DNA of 64,000 bases from Streptomyces sp. HD (GTDB lineage: Bacteria; Actinomycetota; Actinomycetes; Streptomycetales; Streptomycetaceae). The stretch is taken from assembly GCF_028369295.1 (NCBI RefSeq), contig NZ_JAQMYP010000031.1, positions 1-64,000 of the forward strand, written 5' to 3'. This document shows, piece after piece, positions 32,551-41,708 of the stretch. Each line of letters begins with the position of its first letter. Within the stretch, counting starts at the first letter, position 1. The translations under genes were made by a program, and so were the position numbers. The notes beneath the pieces were generated by a model that was given only the letters and a program-made list of their open reading frames with translations, was not told the origin of the DNA and ran no database searches.

Positions 32551-33663
32551 ATGGAAACAGTGGCCGCAGCCGTCACACACGATCCACCGCCCACCGCCTC
32601 CGGGCGGCCGGGCAAGCCGTTGATCGTCACGGAAGATGCCGAACTGCTCGACGACCTGCTGCGCCTGTGCGCGGCGGCCGGAGCCACACCCGAGGTCCAC
32701 CACGGGGTACCCGAGCCCAGAGGCAATTGGGAGGCCGCGCCGCTCGTCCTGGTCGGCGACGACGCGGCACGCCGCGTGCGCGGAGCCGGACGCAGGCGCG
32801 GAGTGGTGCTCGTCGGCCGGGACCAGGACGACTCGGGGGTCTGGCGCCGAGCCGTCGAGATCGGCGCCGATCACGTCCTGATGCTGCCCGACGGAGAGCA
32901 GTGGCTGGTCGACCGCATCGCCGACGTCGCCGAAGGCGTCGGCCGGCCCGCCCTCACCGTCGGGGTCATCGGCGGCCGTGGCGGGGCCGGAGCGTCCACG
33001 CTCGCATGCGCCCTGTCCGTCACCGCCGCGCGTGAAGGGCTGCGCACGCTGCTCGTGGACGCCGATCCGCTGGGCGGCGGACTCGACGTCCTGCTCGGCG
33101 GCGAGGCGACCGAGGGGCTGCGCTGGCCCGCGTTCGCCGGCTCGCGCGGACGGCTCGGCAGCGGCGCCCTGGAGGAGTCGCTGCCGAAACTGCACGCCCT
33201 GCGGGTCCTCAGCTGGGATCGCGGCGACTGCCTCGCCGTCCCGCCGCAGGCGATGCGAGCGGTGCTCGCCGCGGCCCGACGCCGGGGCGGCACGGTCGTC
33301 GTCGACCTGCCCCGCCGTATCGACGACGGGGTCGCGGAGGCCCTCGCCCAGCTCGACGTCGGGATCCTCGTGGTCCCCGCCGAACTGCGCGCCGTCGCCG
33401 CGGCCCGGCAGGTGGCATCCGCGGTCCGGATGGTCCTACGGGACCTGCGGGTGGCCGTACGCGGGCCGTACGCGCCCGGACTCGACGACCGCGAGGTGGC
33501 CCGCCTGCTGGAACTGCCGCTGGTGGGCGAGGTGCCGGTCGAGTCGGGACTGCTGCGGCCGCACGAGAGCAAGGCGCCGCCGGGCGCGGTGGGGCGGGGG
33601 CCGCTCGCACGGTTCTGCCGGGAGTTCTGGGAGCACGCCTTGCTCGAAGCGAGGGCGGCATGA
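32551..33663 (+). CDS. ssd: septum-site-determining protein Ssd (MinD/CpaE-like)
   Basis: A 370-residue protein. A receiver-like N-terminal domain (LIVTEDAELLDDLLRLCAAA, residues about 20-140) precedes a ParA/MinD ATPase-like domain whose P-loop is GGRGGAGASTLACAL, with Ala-Ser where Lys-Thr is normal, so ATP binding may be impaired as in CpaE. LLVDADPLGGGLD matches switch I. In mycobacteria Ssd affects septation; in Tad systems CpaE localises the pilus. The ATG follows GAAGGGGG closely; a GTG three codons later is possible. It is coupled to tadA (ATGA overlap). Confidence 0.9.
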   Translation: METVAAAVTHDPPPTASGRPGKPLIVTEDAELLDDLLRLCAAAGATPEVHHGVPEPRGNWEAAPLVLVGDDAARRVRGAGRRRGVVLVGRDQDDSGVWRRAVEIGADHVLMLPDGEQWLVDRIADVAEGVGRPALTVGVIGGRGGAGASTLACALSVTAAREGLRTLLVDADPLGGGLDVLLGGEATEGLRWPAFAGSRGRLGSGALEESLPKLHALRVLSWDRGDCLAVPPQAMRAVLAAARRRGGTVVVDLPRRIDDGVAEALAQLDVGILVVPAELRAVAAARQVASAVRMVLRDLRVAVRGPYAPGLDDREVARLLELPLVGEVPVESGLLRPHESKAPPGAVGRGPLARFCREFWEHALLEARAA

Positions 33664-35657
33664 GTACGGGTTCGGGGCTCGACCGGGTGAGCGGTGGCGA
33701 GGCTGGTTCGGTGCGGGCAGCGCCGGAGCGGTCGAGGTCGGGCGGGACTGCGGGCGGGACGGCGAACGGCAGGTCGCGTACGGCCACGCCGCGATGGGCG
33801 TCGGACGGACCGGGTGGCTGTGCGGTTGCGCGGCGGGGGGCGGGCCAGGTGGTGAGAACGGAGGCTGTGGAGCGAGAGCGAGAGCGAGAGTGGGAGCAGG
33901 AGCAGGAGCAGGAGCAGGAGCGGGAGTGGGAGTGGGAGCAGGAGCGGGAGCGCGGGCGGGAGCAGGAGCGGGAGCGGGAGCGCGGGCAGGAGTTGGACGG
34001 CGTGGCGCGTGTGGCGGCTGTAGGGCCGCAGTCGGGCGGCACGGTGCGGACGGCCGCTGCACGGCGGGAGTCGGCCGATCAGGCTGGTCGGGCAAGTGGT
34101 CGTGCGGCAGGTCCGTCGGCTGTGCGGTGGGCTTCGGACGGGGCGGCGGCAGGGGCGGGCATGCCGGCCGGGCTGCTTGACGGGGTGCGGCAGTGGCTGG
34201 CCGAGAGCGGGGCCGAGCCGACGCCCGCACGCGTGGCGCAGGCTCTGCGGGAGCAGGGGCGGGTACTGGGCGACGCCGAAGTACTCGGCGCGGCCGAGCA
34301 GTTGCGGTCCGAGCTGGTCGGGAGTGGGCCGCTGGAGCGGCTGCTCGCCGATCCGTCGGTGACCGACGTGCTGGTGTCGGCGCCGGACCGGGTCTGGGTG
34401 GACCGGGGCGGCGGCCTGGAGCTGACCTCCGTGTCCTTCCCCGACGCGGCGGCCGTACGACGCCTGGCGCAACGCCTCGCCGCGGTGGCCGGGCGGCGGC
34501 TGGACGACGCACGGCCCTGGGTGGACGCTCGGCTGCCCGACGGGACGCGGCTGCACGCGGTGCTGCCACCGGTCGCCGTCGGCTGTGCCTGCCTGTCGCT
34601 GCGGGTCGTCCGGCCGAGGGCCTTCACGCTCGACGAGTTGGTCGCTGCGGGCACGGTGCCGTCGGGTGGGGACCGGGTGCTGCGGGCGTTGGTCGACGCG
34701 CGGCTGTCCTTTCTGGTGAGCGGCGGGACCGGCAGTGGCAAGACGACGTTGCTGAGTGCGCTGCTCGGGCTGGTCGGGGAGGGCGAGCGGATCGTGCTCG
34801 CGGAGGACTCGGCGGAGCTCAGGCCGGACCATCCGCATGTCGTACGGCTGGAGAGTCGACCCGCCAACCAGGAGGGCGCCGGGCTCGTCACCCTTGAGGA
34901 CCTGGTCCGGCAGGCCCTGCGAATGCGGCCGGACCGGCTGGTCGTGGGCGAGGTGCGTGGGCCTGAAGTGGTGGATCTTCTTGCCGCGTTGAACACCGGC
35001 CACGAAGGAGGCTGCGGGACCGTCCACGCGAATACGGCTGCCGACGTGCCGACCCGGCTGGAGGCGCTCGGCACCGCGGCCGGGCTCGACCGGGCCGCGC
35101 TGCACAGCCAGCTGGCGGCTGCGCTGTCGGTCGTACTCCACCTCGTGCGCGACCGGACCGGGCGGCGGCGGATCGCTGAGATCCATGTGCTGGAGAGGGA
35201 TCCGTCGGGCCTGGTGCGGACCGTGCCGGCGCTGCGGTGGGGCGCGGAGGCGTTCGTGGCCGAGCGGGGGTGGGAGCGGCTGAGGGGGTTGCTTCGGGGG
35301 GAGAGCGGTGAGTTGCGCGGCGGCGTGAGTGGGGTGGGTGATCGGGGCGGGCTGGGTGAGTGTGGCGGGCCGGGCGGGCGCGACGGGCCGGGTGAGCGTG
35401 GCGGGTCGGGTGACTGTGACGGGCCGGACGCGAGCGACGGGCTGGGCGAGGGTGGCGGGTTCGGTGCTCGTGGCGGGGGCGTCGGTGGCGTACTCGATGG
35501 CGCTGCTCTGCGGGCGCGTGCTGTGCCGGGTGATCGCGACGGGTTCGGTGATCGGGGCGGGCCGGGTGATCGCGACGGGTTCGGTGATCGCTATGGGGGC
35601 GGTGGCGTGCGGCGTTCGGTGAGCGATGGTGAGGGGTTCGGTGGGCTGAATGGGTGA
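33660..35657 (+). CDS. tadA: Tad secretion ATPase with low-complexity tails
   Basis: A 665-residue motor ATPase for Flp-type pilus assembly. The CpaF/VirB11-like core spans about 170-550: PDRVWVDRGG, Walker A GGTGSGKTT (355-363), Asp box LAEDSAEL, Walker B PDRLVVGEVRG (424-434) and His box GTVHANTA. Unusually, residues 71-112 are almost purely Glu/Arg/Gln/Trp (ERERERE, EQEQEQE), and the last 115 residues are Gly/Asp/Arg repeats (DRGG, GERGG, GDRDGFGDRGG). Typical actinobacterial TadA proteins are about 400 residues. Overlaps with ssd and tadB indicate an operon. Confidence 0.9.
   Translation: MSTGSGLDRVSGGEAGSVRAAPERSRSGGTAGGTANGRSRTATPRWASDGPGGCAVARRGAGQVVRTEAVEREREREWEQEQEQEQEREWEWEQERERGREQERERERGQELDGVARVAAVGPQSGGTVRTAAARRESADQAGRASGRAAGPSAVRWASDGAAAGAGMPAGLLDGVRQWLAESGAEPTPARVAQALREQGRVLGDAEVLGAAEQLRSELVGSGPLERLLADPSVTDVLVSAPDRVWVDRGGGLELTSVSFPDAAAVRRLAQRLAAVAGRRLDDARPWVDARLPDGTRLHAVLPPVAVGCACLSLRVVRPRAFTLDELVAAGTVPSGGDRVLRALVDARLSFLVSGGTGSGKTTLLSALLGLVGEGERIVLAEDSAELRPDHPHVVRLESRPANQEGAGLVTLEDLVRQALRMRPDRLVVGEVRGPEVVDLLAALNTGHEGGCGTVHANTAADVPTRLEALGTAAGLDRAALHSQLAAALSVVLHLVRDRTGRRRIAEIHVLERDPSGLVRTVPALRWGAEAFVAERGWERLRGLLRGESGELRGGVSGVGDRGGLGECGGPGGRDGPGERGGSGDCDGPDASDGLGEGGGFGARGGGVGGVLDGAALRARAVPGDRDGFGDRGGPGDRDGFGDRYGGGGVRRSVSDGEGFGGLNG
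33869..33995. repeat. 6-bp GAGCGA/GAGCAG repeat inside tadA
   Basis: Runs of GAGCGA, GAGCAG and GAGCGG encode the Glu/Arg/Gln stretch. The 6-bp period keeps the frame, so slippage would vary tail length without breaking the gene. Confidence 0.85.
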
Positions 35658-36510
35658 GATGTCGCTGGGCGCCGCTGTGGTGTGTCTCGGGGCGGCGGTC
35701 TGGCTGCTGGGTGGGTGGAATTCCGGGGCGCGGCGGGCGGAGTTGTTGCTTGCGGGAGGTGGGGCGGTGGGAGCCGGGCCGCCCGACTGGCGGCGGTTGG
35801 CCGGTGAGCTGCGGCGGCTGTGGGGGCGGTTACGGGCCGAGTGGTGGGCGCCGGCTGTGGGGCTGGTGCTGGGCGTTCTCGGGTCGTCGGTGCTGCCGGT
35901 CGTCGCGGGGGCGGCCGGGGTGCCGTTGCTGCGCAAGGTGCGGCTGGCCCGCGAGGCGCGGCGGGCACGGGAGTGCCGCGGCGACGCGGTGATCGCCTTG
36001 TGCGGGGCGCTTGCCGGGGAGGTGCGGGCCGGGCGGCAGCCGGGTGAGGCGTTGCTGCGGGCCGCGCGGGACTCCGGCGGGCTCGGCGAGGCGCAGGCCG
36101 CGGTGCTGGCGGCGGCGCGGTTCGGCGGGGATGTGCCGGTCGCGCTCGCCTCCGCGGCACGGCAGCCGGGAGCGGAGGGACTGTCGGGGCTGGCGGCGTG
36201 CTGGCGGGTGGCTGTGGACCAGGGCGCGGGGCTCGCGGCCGGACTCGACCGGCTGGAAGGAGCGTTGCGTGCGGAGCGGGACCAACGCGCCGACCTGCGT
36301 GCTCAGTTGGCGGGTGCTCGGTCGACGGTGGTGATGCTCGCGGGGTTGCCGGTCCTGGGGTTGTTGCTCGGTGCCGCCATGGGGGCTGACCCGCTGCGTG
36401 TGCTGCTGCATACCGGGGCGGGGCTTGCCTGCCTGGTGGTCGGCGGGGTGCTTGAGGGGCTGGGGATGTGGTGGGCGCTGCGGATCGTGCGGGGAGCGGA
36501 GGCGGTGTGA
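35650..36510 (+). CDS. tadB: TadB-like inner-membrane pilus protein
   Basis: A 286-residue type II secretion F-domain protein. Transmembrane helices occur near the N-terminus (SLGAAVVCLGAAVWLLGGW), mid-protein (AVGLVLGVLGSSVLPVVAGA) and C-terminus (VVMLAGLPVLGLLLGAAMGA, AGLACLVVGGVLEGLGMWW). The F domain (RECRGDAVIALCGALAGEVR to LEGALRAERDQRADLRAQL) contacts the TadA motor. The ATG overlaps the tadA stop by eight bases; a second ATG three codons on is possible. Confidence 0.85.
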   Translation: MGEMSLGAAVVCLGAAVWLLGGWNSGARRAELLLAGGGAVGAGPPDWRRLAGELRRLWGRLRAEWWAPAVGLVLGVLGSSVLPVVAGAAGVPLLRKVRLAREARRARECRGDAVIALCGALAGEVRAGRQPGEALLRAARDSGGLGEAQAAVLAAARFGGDVPVALASAARQPGAEGLSGLAACWRVAVDQGAGLAAGLDRLEGALRAERDQRADLRAQLAGARSTVVMLAGLPVLGLLLGAAMGADPLRVLLHTGAGLACLVVGGVLEGLGMWWALRIVRGAEAV

Positions 36511-36573
36511 GCGGGCGGTGTGAGGGGGCGGTGTGAGGGGGCGGGCTGAGTGTGGGCGTGATCGGGAGGGGCT

Positions 36574-37422
36574 GTGAGGGAGAGGGGTGCCGGCGTTGTG
36601 GAACTGCGCGGGTCGGGAGAGGGAGGTGTCGGAGTGAGTGCGGAAGTTTTCCACAGGCTGGGGGTGGCCCTGGGGGCGGTGCTGGTCGTGGGGTGGCTGT
36701 TGCGGTGGCCTGTGGCGGCACGGCGAGAACGGAGGGTCCGGCGGCGGCTGGCCGAGTTGATGCCGGGCACCGAGGGGACGCCGAAACGCCGACGGTTCGA
36801 CGTCCGGCAGGGCGTGCGGCAAGGGCTGCCCATGGTGGCGGTCGTGGGCGCGGGCTGGGTGCTGGTCGGTGGTGTCGCCGGGTTGGCGGTGGGGCTGGTC
36901 GTCGCCGGAGGGCTGGGGCTGTGGCGGCGTCGGCAGGGTGCCGTCGGCGTCGAGGAGGAGCTCGACGTCGGTGAGGTGGCTCGGCAGCTTCCGCTCGCCG
37001 CCGATCTGCTGGCGGCCTGCATCGCGGCGGGTGCCGGTCCGGTCATCGCGGCGCAGGCCGTTGGCGAGGCCTTGGGCGGTCCTGTCGGGGACGCGCTGGC
37101 GCGAGGTGCGGCGGAGGTGCGGCTCGGTGGTGAACCGGGTGAGGCGTGGCAGCGGTTGGCCTCGATGCCGGGGGCCGCGGCGTTGGCGCGGCTGCTGGAA
37201 CGAGCCGATGTGTCGGGGCTTCCGGCGGCCGGACCGGCCGCGCGGCTCGCCTCGGAGGCTCGCGCCGGCTGGACGCGCGCCGCGACGGAACGGGCCAGGC
37301 GGGCGGCCGTCATGGTCAGCGCGCCGGTGGGGCTGTGCTTCCTGCCCGCGTTCATCTCGGTCGGTGTCGCGCCGGTGGTGATCGGGCTCGCGGGGGGAGT
37401 GCTGGGAGGGGGTGGTGGGTGA
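36574..37422 (+). CDS. tadC: TadC-like inner-membrane pilus protein
   Basis: A 282-residue paralogue of TadB with a T2SS-F domain (VARQLPLAADLLAACIAAG to AARLASEARAGWTRAATERA) and transmembrane helices near residues 28-45, 85-115 and 250-280. Together with TadB it forms the platform that TadA turns. Two GTG starts have good ribosome-binding sites: 36574 (GGGAGG) and 36634 (GGGAGG, giving MSAEVFHRLG); the shorter form may be the true one. Confidence 0.85.
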   Translation: MRERGAGVVELRGSGEGGVGVSAEVFHRLGVALGAVLVVGWLLRWPVAARRERRVRRRLAELMPGTEGTPKRRRFDVRQGVRQGLPMVAVVGAGWVLVGGVAGLAVGLVVAGGLGLWRRRQGAVGVEEELDVGEVARQLPLAADLLAACIAAGAGPVIAAQAVGEALGGPVGDALARGAAEVRLGGEPGEAWQRLASMPGAAALARLLERADVSGLPAAGPAARLASEARAGWTRAATERARRAAVMVSAPVGLCFLPAFISVGVAPVVIGLAGGVLGGGGG

Positions 37423-37612
37423 CGCGGTGACGGGGTGACGGGTGAGGGCGGCAACGGCCGCAGGAAGAGGACATGGAGTTCGAGCTTGGAGTTCGGAAGC
37501 TCGGCAGCAGCCGGTCAGCAACAGGACTTCGGCAGCCGAAGTTCGACGGCAGACGTTTCAACAGCTGGTTCAGCAGCTGGTTTCAACAGGACTGAGAATC
37601 ACGGGGGTTGAG

Positions 37613-37822
37613 ATGTACAAGGCAGTAGAGGCGCGGATGCCCGCGCTGGTGTGCAGGGTGCGCGGGGCGCGGAGGGATGCGGGGATGGTCACCTCCGAGT
37701 ACGCGATGGGGATCGTCGCGGCGGTGGCGTTCGCCGTGGTGCTCTACAAGGTCGTGACGAGCGGGGAGGTCAGCGCGGAGTTGCAGGCCATCGTTAAGCA
37801 GGCGCTCGATGCGCGGATGTGA
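37613..37822 (+). CDS. Flp-pilin-like DUF4244 protein
   Basis: A 69-residue pilin precursor. After a basic leader (MYKAVEARMPALVCRVRGAR) comes RDAG-MVTSEYAMGIVAAVA: a class III processing site (cleavage after Gly, Glu at +5) followed by a 20-residue hydrophobic helix. It is predicted to be cut by a prepilin peptidase, not visible in this window, and polymerised by TadA/B/C. The ATG has ACGGGGGTTG upstream. It lies between tadC and a TadE-like gene. Confidence 0.9.
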   Translation: MYKAVEARMPALVCRVRGARRDAGMVTSEYAMGIVAAVAFAVVLYKVVTSGEVSAELQAIVKQALDARM

Positions 37823-38210
37823 GGGCGAGGGTGAGCGAGGGGCGTCCCGGGTGTCGGCGTGGGCGTCGGACCGGGGGTTCGTGACGGCGGAGTCGGCTGT
37901 GGTGCTGCCCGTGCTGGTGATGTTCGCGATGGCGCTGGTGTGGGGGCTGCTCGTGATGGCCGCGCAGATCCAGTGTGTGGACGCGGCCCGGACGGGCGCC
38001 CGCGCGGCAGCCCGGCAGGATCCGGCCGACGCGGTCATCGAGGTGACCCGTGAGGCGGCACCGCGTGGCGCGAGGGTCACGGTCGAGCGGGAAGGGGGCG
38101 AGGTTCGCGTGGTCGTAGTGGCCCAGCGGTCGTTGCTGCGCGGGCTCCCCTTCGAGGTACGGGAGGAGGCCGTGGCGGCGGCGGAGGAGAGCGTGGGGGC
38201 GGGGACATGA
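37809..38210 (+). CDS. TadE-like minor pilin
   Basis: A protein of up to 133 residues. DRGFVTAESAVVLPVLVMFAM is a TadE-type pseudopilin processing region (Gly, then Phe-Val-Thr-Ala-Glu with Glu at +5) and a hydrophobic helix; the rest is a small extracytoplasmic domain (QCVDAARTGARAAARQDPAD). The frame opens at ATG 37809, overlapping the pilin gene by 14 bp, but GTG 37851 with GAGCGAGGGG upstream gives a more usual length (119). It overlaps the next gene by ATGA. Confidence 0.85.
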   Translation: MRGCEGEGERGASRVSAWASDRGFVTAESAVVLPVLVMFAMALVWGLLVMAAQIQCVDAARTGARAAARQDPADAVIEVTREAAPRGARVTVEREGGEVRVVVVAQRSLLRGLPFEVREEAVAAAEESVGAGT

Positions 38211-39001
38211 ACGGAGGTTTCGCAGCGGGCCGGGGTTCTGTCGCCGACCGACGCCTTGGTCACGAGGTGGCGGGCGACCGATGTCCCGGTGTGGCGGTGG
38301 GCGACCGATGCCCCGGTGTGGCGGTGGGCGGTCGGGGGTCCGGCGCGGTGGCGGGAGGTCGGAGTTCCGGTGCGGCGGCAGGCGGTCGACGTCCTGGCGT
38401 GGCAGCGGGCGGTCGACGTCCTGGCGTGGCAGCGGGCGGTCGACGCTCTGGCCACGCCCACGCCCACGCCTACGCCTCCGACCCCGGCGCCGAGCATGGC
38501 TTGGGCTCCCGCACCGACTGGTGTACTGACCGGAAGCCCGCCATCGGTCGGCACAGGGCCCGGGAACCCGCCGCCCGCCCTCGCTCCGACCGAGGTTCCG
38601 CCACCGTCTGGAGCGTCAGTGTCATCGCCGTGCTCTGCGTCGTCTTCGGCGCGGTACTTGCCCTGGGACAAGCGGCCGTTACCCGGCACCATGCGGCCGG
38701 CGGTGCGGATCTCGCGGCGCTTGCGGCGGCCGACCACTGGGCGGAGGGCGGTGCGGCGGCCTGTGGCCGGGCCGAGCGGGTGGCTCGGGCGCAGGGTGTG
38801 CGGCTCGTGCGGTGCGAAGTGGTGGGTGAGGTCTCGGACGTGACGGCGGCGTCGGGCCGGGGGCCGTTCGCGGCAGAGGTCAGGGCGCGGGCGGGACCTG
38901 CGGGCCCGGCCCTGCCGACGGCGCTTCCGCCGGCTGGGCCCCCGCCGTCGCCTCCGCCGTTCGGCCCTGAGGGTGCGGCCCCGCCGACGCCGGCGTCTTG
39001 A
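38207..39001 (+). CDS. Rv3654c-type TadE-like protein with repeat N-terminus
   Basis: A 264-residue protein. The recognisable domain (about 128-225) starts DRGSATVWSVSVIAVLCVVF, a helix with a pseudopilin-like pre-sequence, then HHAAGGADLAALAAADHWAEG. The first 115 residues are low-complexity repeats (VAVGDRCPG, GVAAGGRRP) plus a HAHAHAYA run, and the last 40 are Pro-rich. Homologues are usually near 120-140 residues, so both ends look like repeat expansions. The last 122 bp overlap, on the opposite strand, the 3' end of the helicase gene. Confidence 0.75.
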   Translation: MNGGFAAGRGSVADRRLGHEVAGDRCPGVAVGDRCPGVAVGGRGSGAVAGGRSSGAAAGGRRPGVAAGGRRPGVAAGGRRSGHAHAHAYASDPGAEHGLGSRTDWCTDRKPAIGRHRAREPAARPRSDRGSATVWSVSVIAVLCVVFGAVLALGQAAVTRHHAAGGADLAALAAADHWAEGGAAACGRAERVARAQGVRLVRCEVVGEVSDVTAASGRGPFAAEVRARAGPAGPALPTALPPAGPPPSPPPFGPEGAAPPTPAS

Positions 39002-41708
39002 CCGGCCTCCCGGCTGGGGCAACGCCGTCGCCGACCGGGGTAACCCCGCCCTCAGTTGGCGTAACGCCAAACTCAGCCGGGGCGCTCGCACTCCCGGTTG
39101 GCGTAACTCCATCTCCAGCTGGGGCGTCCGCACTCCCGGTTGGCGTAACCCCATCCTCAGCTGGGGCGTCCGCACTCCCGGTTGGCGTAACCCCACCCCC
39201 AGCCGGGGAGCCCGCACCCCCACTAGGCGGGACCTGATCCCCAGCCGGGGCCCTCCCACCCTCAGCCGGGGCACTCCCACCCCCAGTCGGCGCACGCCCA
39301 CCCCCAACGGGCGTCCCACCCCCCGCCAGGTCTCCCTCCCCCTCTGGCGCCCCCCGCAACAGCACCGTCAGCAACCGCACCGCCCCCCTCTTGTGCAGCG
39401 GATCGTTGCCGTTGCCGCACTTGGGGGACTGGATGCAGGACGGGCAGCCGGCGTCGCACTCGCAGGAGGCGATGGCCTGGCGGGTGGCGGTGAGCCAGGA
39501 ACGCGCCGTGCGGAAGGCGCGCTCGGCGAAGCCCGCGCCGCCCGGGTGGCCGTCGTAGACGAAGACCGTGGGGAGCAGTGTGTCGGGGTGGAGCGGGATC
39601 GACACGCCGCCGATGTCCCAGCGGTCGCAGGTCGCGAAGAGGGGGAGCAGGCCGATGGACGCGTGCTCGGCGGCGTGCAGGGCGCCGCCGAGGATCTCCG
39701 GGGTGATCCGGGCCTCGTCCAGCTGGTCCTCGGTGACCGTCCACCACACGGCGCGGGTGCGCAGCGTACGAGGAGGGAGGTCGAGTTTCGTCTCGCCCAG
39801 CACTTCGCCGGTGATGAGCCGGCGCCGCAGGAAGGAGACCACCTGGTTGGTGACTTCGACGGAGCCGTAGCAGAGGCGCCCGTCGCCCCACGGGACCTCG
39901 ATGTCCGTCTCCAGGACGGCGATCGCGGTCGTGTCCCGGGCGACCGTCGAATACGGCGGGGCGGCCTCCTCGACCAGGGCGACCGAGTCCTCCAGGTCGA
40001 GGGAGCGGACGAGATACGTGCGGCCCTGGTGCAGATGGACCGCGCCCTCGTGCACGGTGCTGTGCGCGGCGCCCGCGTCCACCGTGCCGAGCAGCCGTCC
40101 CGTCCCGGACTCGACGACCTGGACCGGGCGGCCGCCCTCACCGCGGATGTCGGTCAGGTCGGCGGCCCGTTCCCGGCGTGTCCAGTGCCAGGCCTTCGTA
40201 CGGCGGCGCAGCAGCTTCGCGGCCTCCAACTGCGGCAGCAGCCCCTCGGCTTCCGGGCCGAACAGCGCCAGGTCCTCGTCCGTCAGCGGGATTTCCGCGG
40301 CGGCCGCGCACAGGTGCGGGGCCAGGACGTACGGGTTGTCGGGGTCGAGGACCGTCGACTCCACCGGACGGTCGAACAGGGCCTCGGGGTGGTGGACGAG
40401 GTAGGTGTCCAGGGGGTCGTCGCGGGCGACCAGGACGGCCAGCGCGCCCTGCCCGGAGCGACCGGCCCGGCCCGCCTGCTGCCACAGGGACGCGCGCGTG
40501 CCCGGGTATCCGGCGATCAGCACGGCGTCCAGGCCGGAGACGTCGATGCCGAGCTCCAGGGCCGTGGTGGCCGAGAGGCCGAGGAGCTCGCCGGAGTGGA
40601 GGGCCTGCTCCAGGGCGCGGCGTTCCTCGGGGAGATAGCCGCCCCGGTACGCCGCGACACGCCGGGCGAGCGAGCGGTCCACTTCGGCGAGGCGTTCCTG
40701 GGCGATGACCGAGATCAGCTCGGCGCCACGCCGGGAGCGTACGAAGGCGACCGAGCGGATGCCCTGTACCGCCAGATCGGTGAGCAGGTCGGCCGTTTCG
40801 GCGGTGGCCGTACGCCGGACGGGGGCACCCTTCTCGCCCTGCATCTCGGTGAGCGGGGGCTCCCAGAGGGCGAAGACCAGTTCGCCGCGTGGGGAGGCGT
40901 CGTCGGCGACCTCGACGACCGGGAGGCCGGTCAGGCGGCGGGCGGCCACCGCGGGCTCGGCGGCGGTCGCGGAGGCCAGCAGGAAGACCGGAGAGGCGCC
41001 GTAGCGGGCGCACAGGCGGCGCAGGCGGCGCAGGACCTGGGCGACATGGGAGCCGAAGACACCGCGGTAGGTGTGGCACTCGTCGATGACGACGTACTTC
41101 AGCGCCTTCAGGAAGGAGGACCAGCGAGGGTGGGACGGGAGTATGCCCCGGTGCAGCATGTCGGGGTTGGTGAGGACGTAGTTGGCGTACTGGCGGACCC
41201 ACTCCCGTTCCTCGAACGGAGTATCGCCGTCGTACACGGCCGGCCGTACAGAATTGCCCAGCGGATGTGAAAGTTCCTTCACCGAACGGCACTGGTCCGC
41301 CGCAAGAGCCTTGGTCGGAGCGAGGTAGAGGGCGGTGGCGCCACGGCCGTTGGGGGCCTCGGAACCGTCCAGGAGCGTCGAGAGGACCGGTACGAGGTAG
41401 GCCAGGGACTTGCCGGACGCCGTGCCCGTGGCGACGACCACGCAGTCGCCGTCGAGGGCGTGCTCGGCGGCCCGTGCCTGGTGAGCCCAGGGATGTTCGA
41501 TTCCGGCCGTCTGTACCGCGGCGATGACCTCCGCGCGGATCCGGTCCGGCCAGACGGCATGGCGACCCTCGCGCGGGGGCACATGCTCCGTATGAGTGAT
41601 GCGCGAAGCCCGGCTCGGCCCCGAGGCGAGTCGGCCCAGCACCGCGCCCGGGTCCACCCGGGAAACGGGGCCCGTCGGGGATCGATCGGATCGGTGATTC
41701 TTGGCCAT
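38880..41708 (-). CDS. MrfA/YprA-type DEAD-box DNA helicase
   Basis: A 942-residue superfamily 2 helicase. Motif I VATGTASGKSLAY, Ia APTKALAADQ, II VVIDECHTYRG (DECH), III SATAAEP and VI QQAGRAGRSGQ occupy the N-terminal half. The C-terminal DUF1998-like zinc module has CECDAGCPSCIQSPKCGNGN, the four-cysteine signature of MrfA/Hrq1 DNA-repair helicases. The last 130 residues are Pro/Ala/Gly repeats from a 42-bp tandem repeat. The ATG at 41708 avoids a non-family extension. Its 3' end overlaps the pilus gene on the opposite strand. Confidence 0.9.
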   Translation of the reverse strand: MAKNHRSDRSPTGPVSRVDPGAVLGRLASGPSRASRITHTEHVPPREGRHAVWPDRIRAEVIAAVQTAGIEHPWAHQARAAEHALDGDCVVVATGTASGKSLAYLVPVLSTLLDGSEAPNGRGATALYLAPTKALAADQCRSVKELSHPLGNSVRPAVYDGDTPFEEREWVRQYANYVLTNPDMLHRGILPSHPRWSSFLKALKYVVIDECHTYRGVFGSHVAQVLRRLRRLCARYGASPVFLLASATAAEPAVAARRLTGLPVVEVADDASPRGELVFALWEPPLTEMQGEKGAPVRRTATAETADLLTDLAVQGIRSVAFVRSRRGAELISVIAQERLAEVDRSLARRVAAYRGGYLPEERRALEQALHSGELLGLSATTALELGIDVSGLDAVLIAGYPGTRASLWQQAGRAGRSGQGALAVLVARDDPLDTYLVHHPEALFDRPVESTVLDPDNPYVLAPHLCAAAAEIPLTDEDLALFGPEAEGLLPQLEAAKLLRRRTKAWHWTRRERAADLTDIRGEGGRPVQVVESGTGRLLGTVDAGAAHSTVHEGAVHLHQGRTYLVRSLDLEDSVALVEEAAPPYSTVARDTTAIAVLETDIEVPWGDGRLCYGSVEVTNQVVSFLRRRLITGEVLGETKLDLPPRTLRTRAVWWTVTEDQLDEARITPEILGGALHAAEHASIGLLPLFATCDRWDIGGVSIPLHPDTLLPTVFVYDGHPGGAGFAERAFRTARSWLTATRQAIASCECDAGCPSCIQSPKCGNGNDPLHKRGAVRLLTVLLRGAPEGEGDLAGGGTPVGGGRAPTGGGSAPAEGGRAPAGDQVPPSGGAGSPAGGGVTPTGSADAPAEDGVTPTGSADAPAGDGVTPTGSASAPAEFGVTPTEGGVTPVGDGVAPAGRPVKTPASAGPHPQGRTAEATAGAQPAEAPSAGPGPQVPPAP
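39040..39225. repeat. 42-bp tandem repeat in helicase 3' end
   Basis: The segment CACTCCCGGTTGGCGTAA recurs at 39088, 39130 and 39172 with a 42-bp period and weaker copies on both sides. It encodes a 14-residue unit (GVTPTGSADAPAED) in the helicase tail. Confidence 0.9.
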
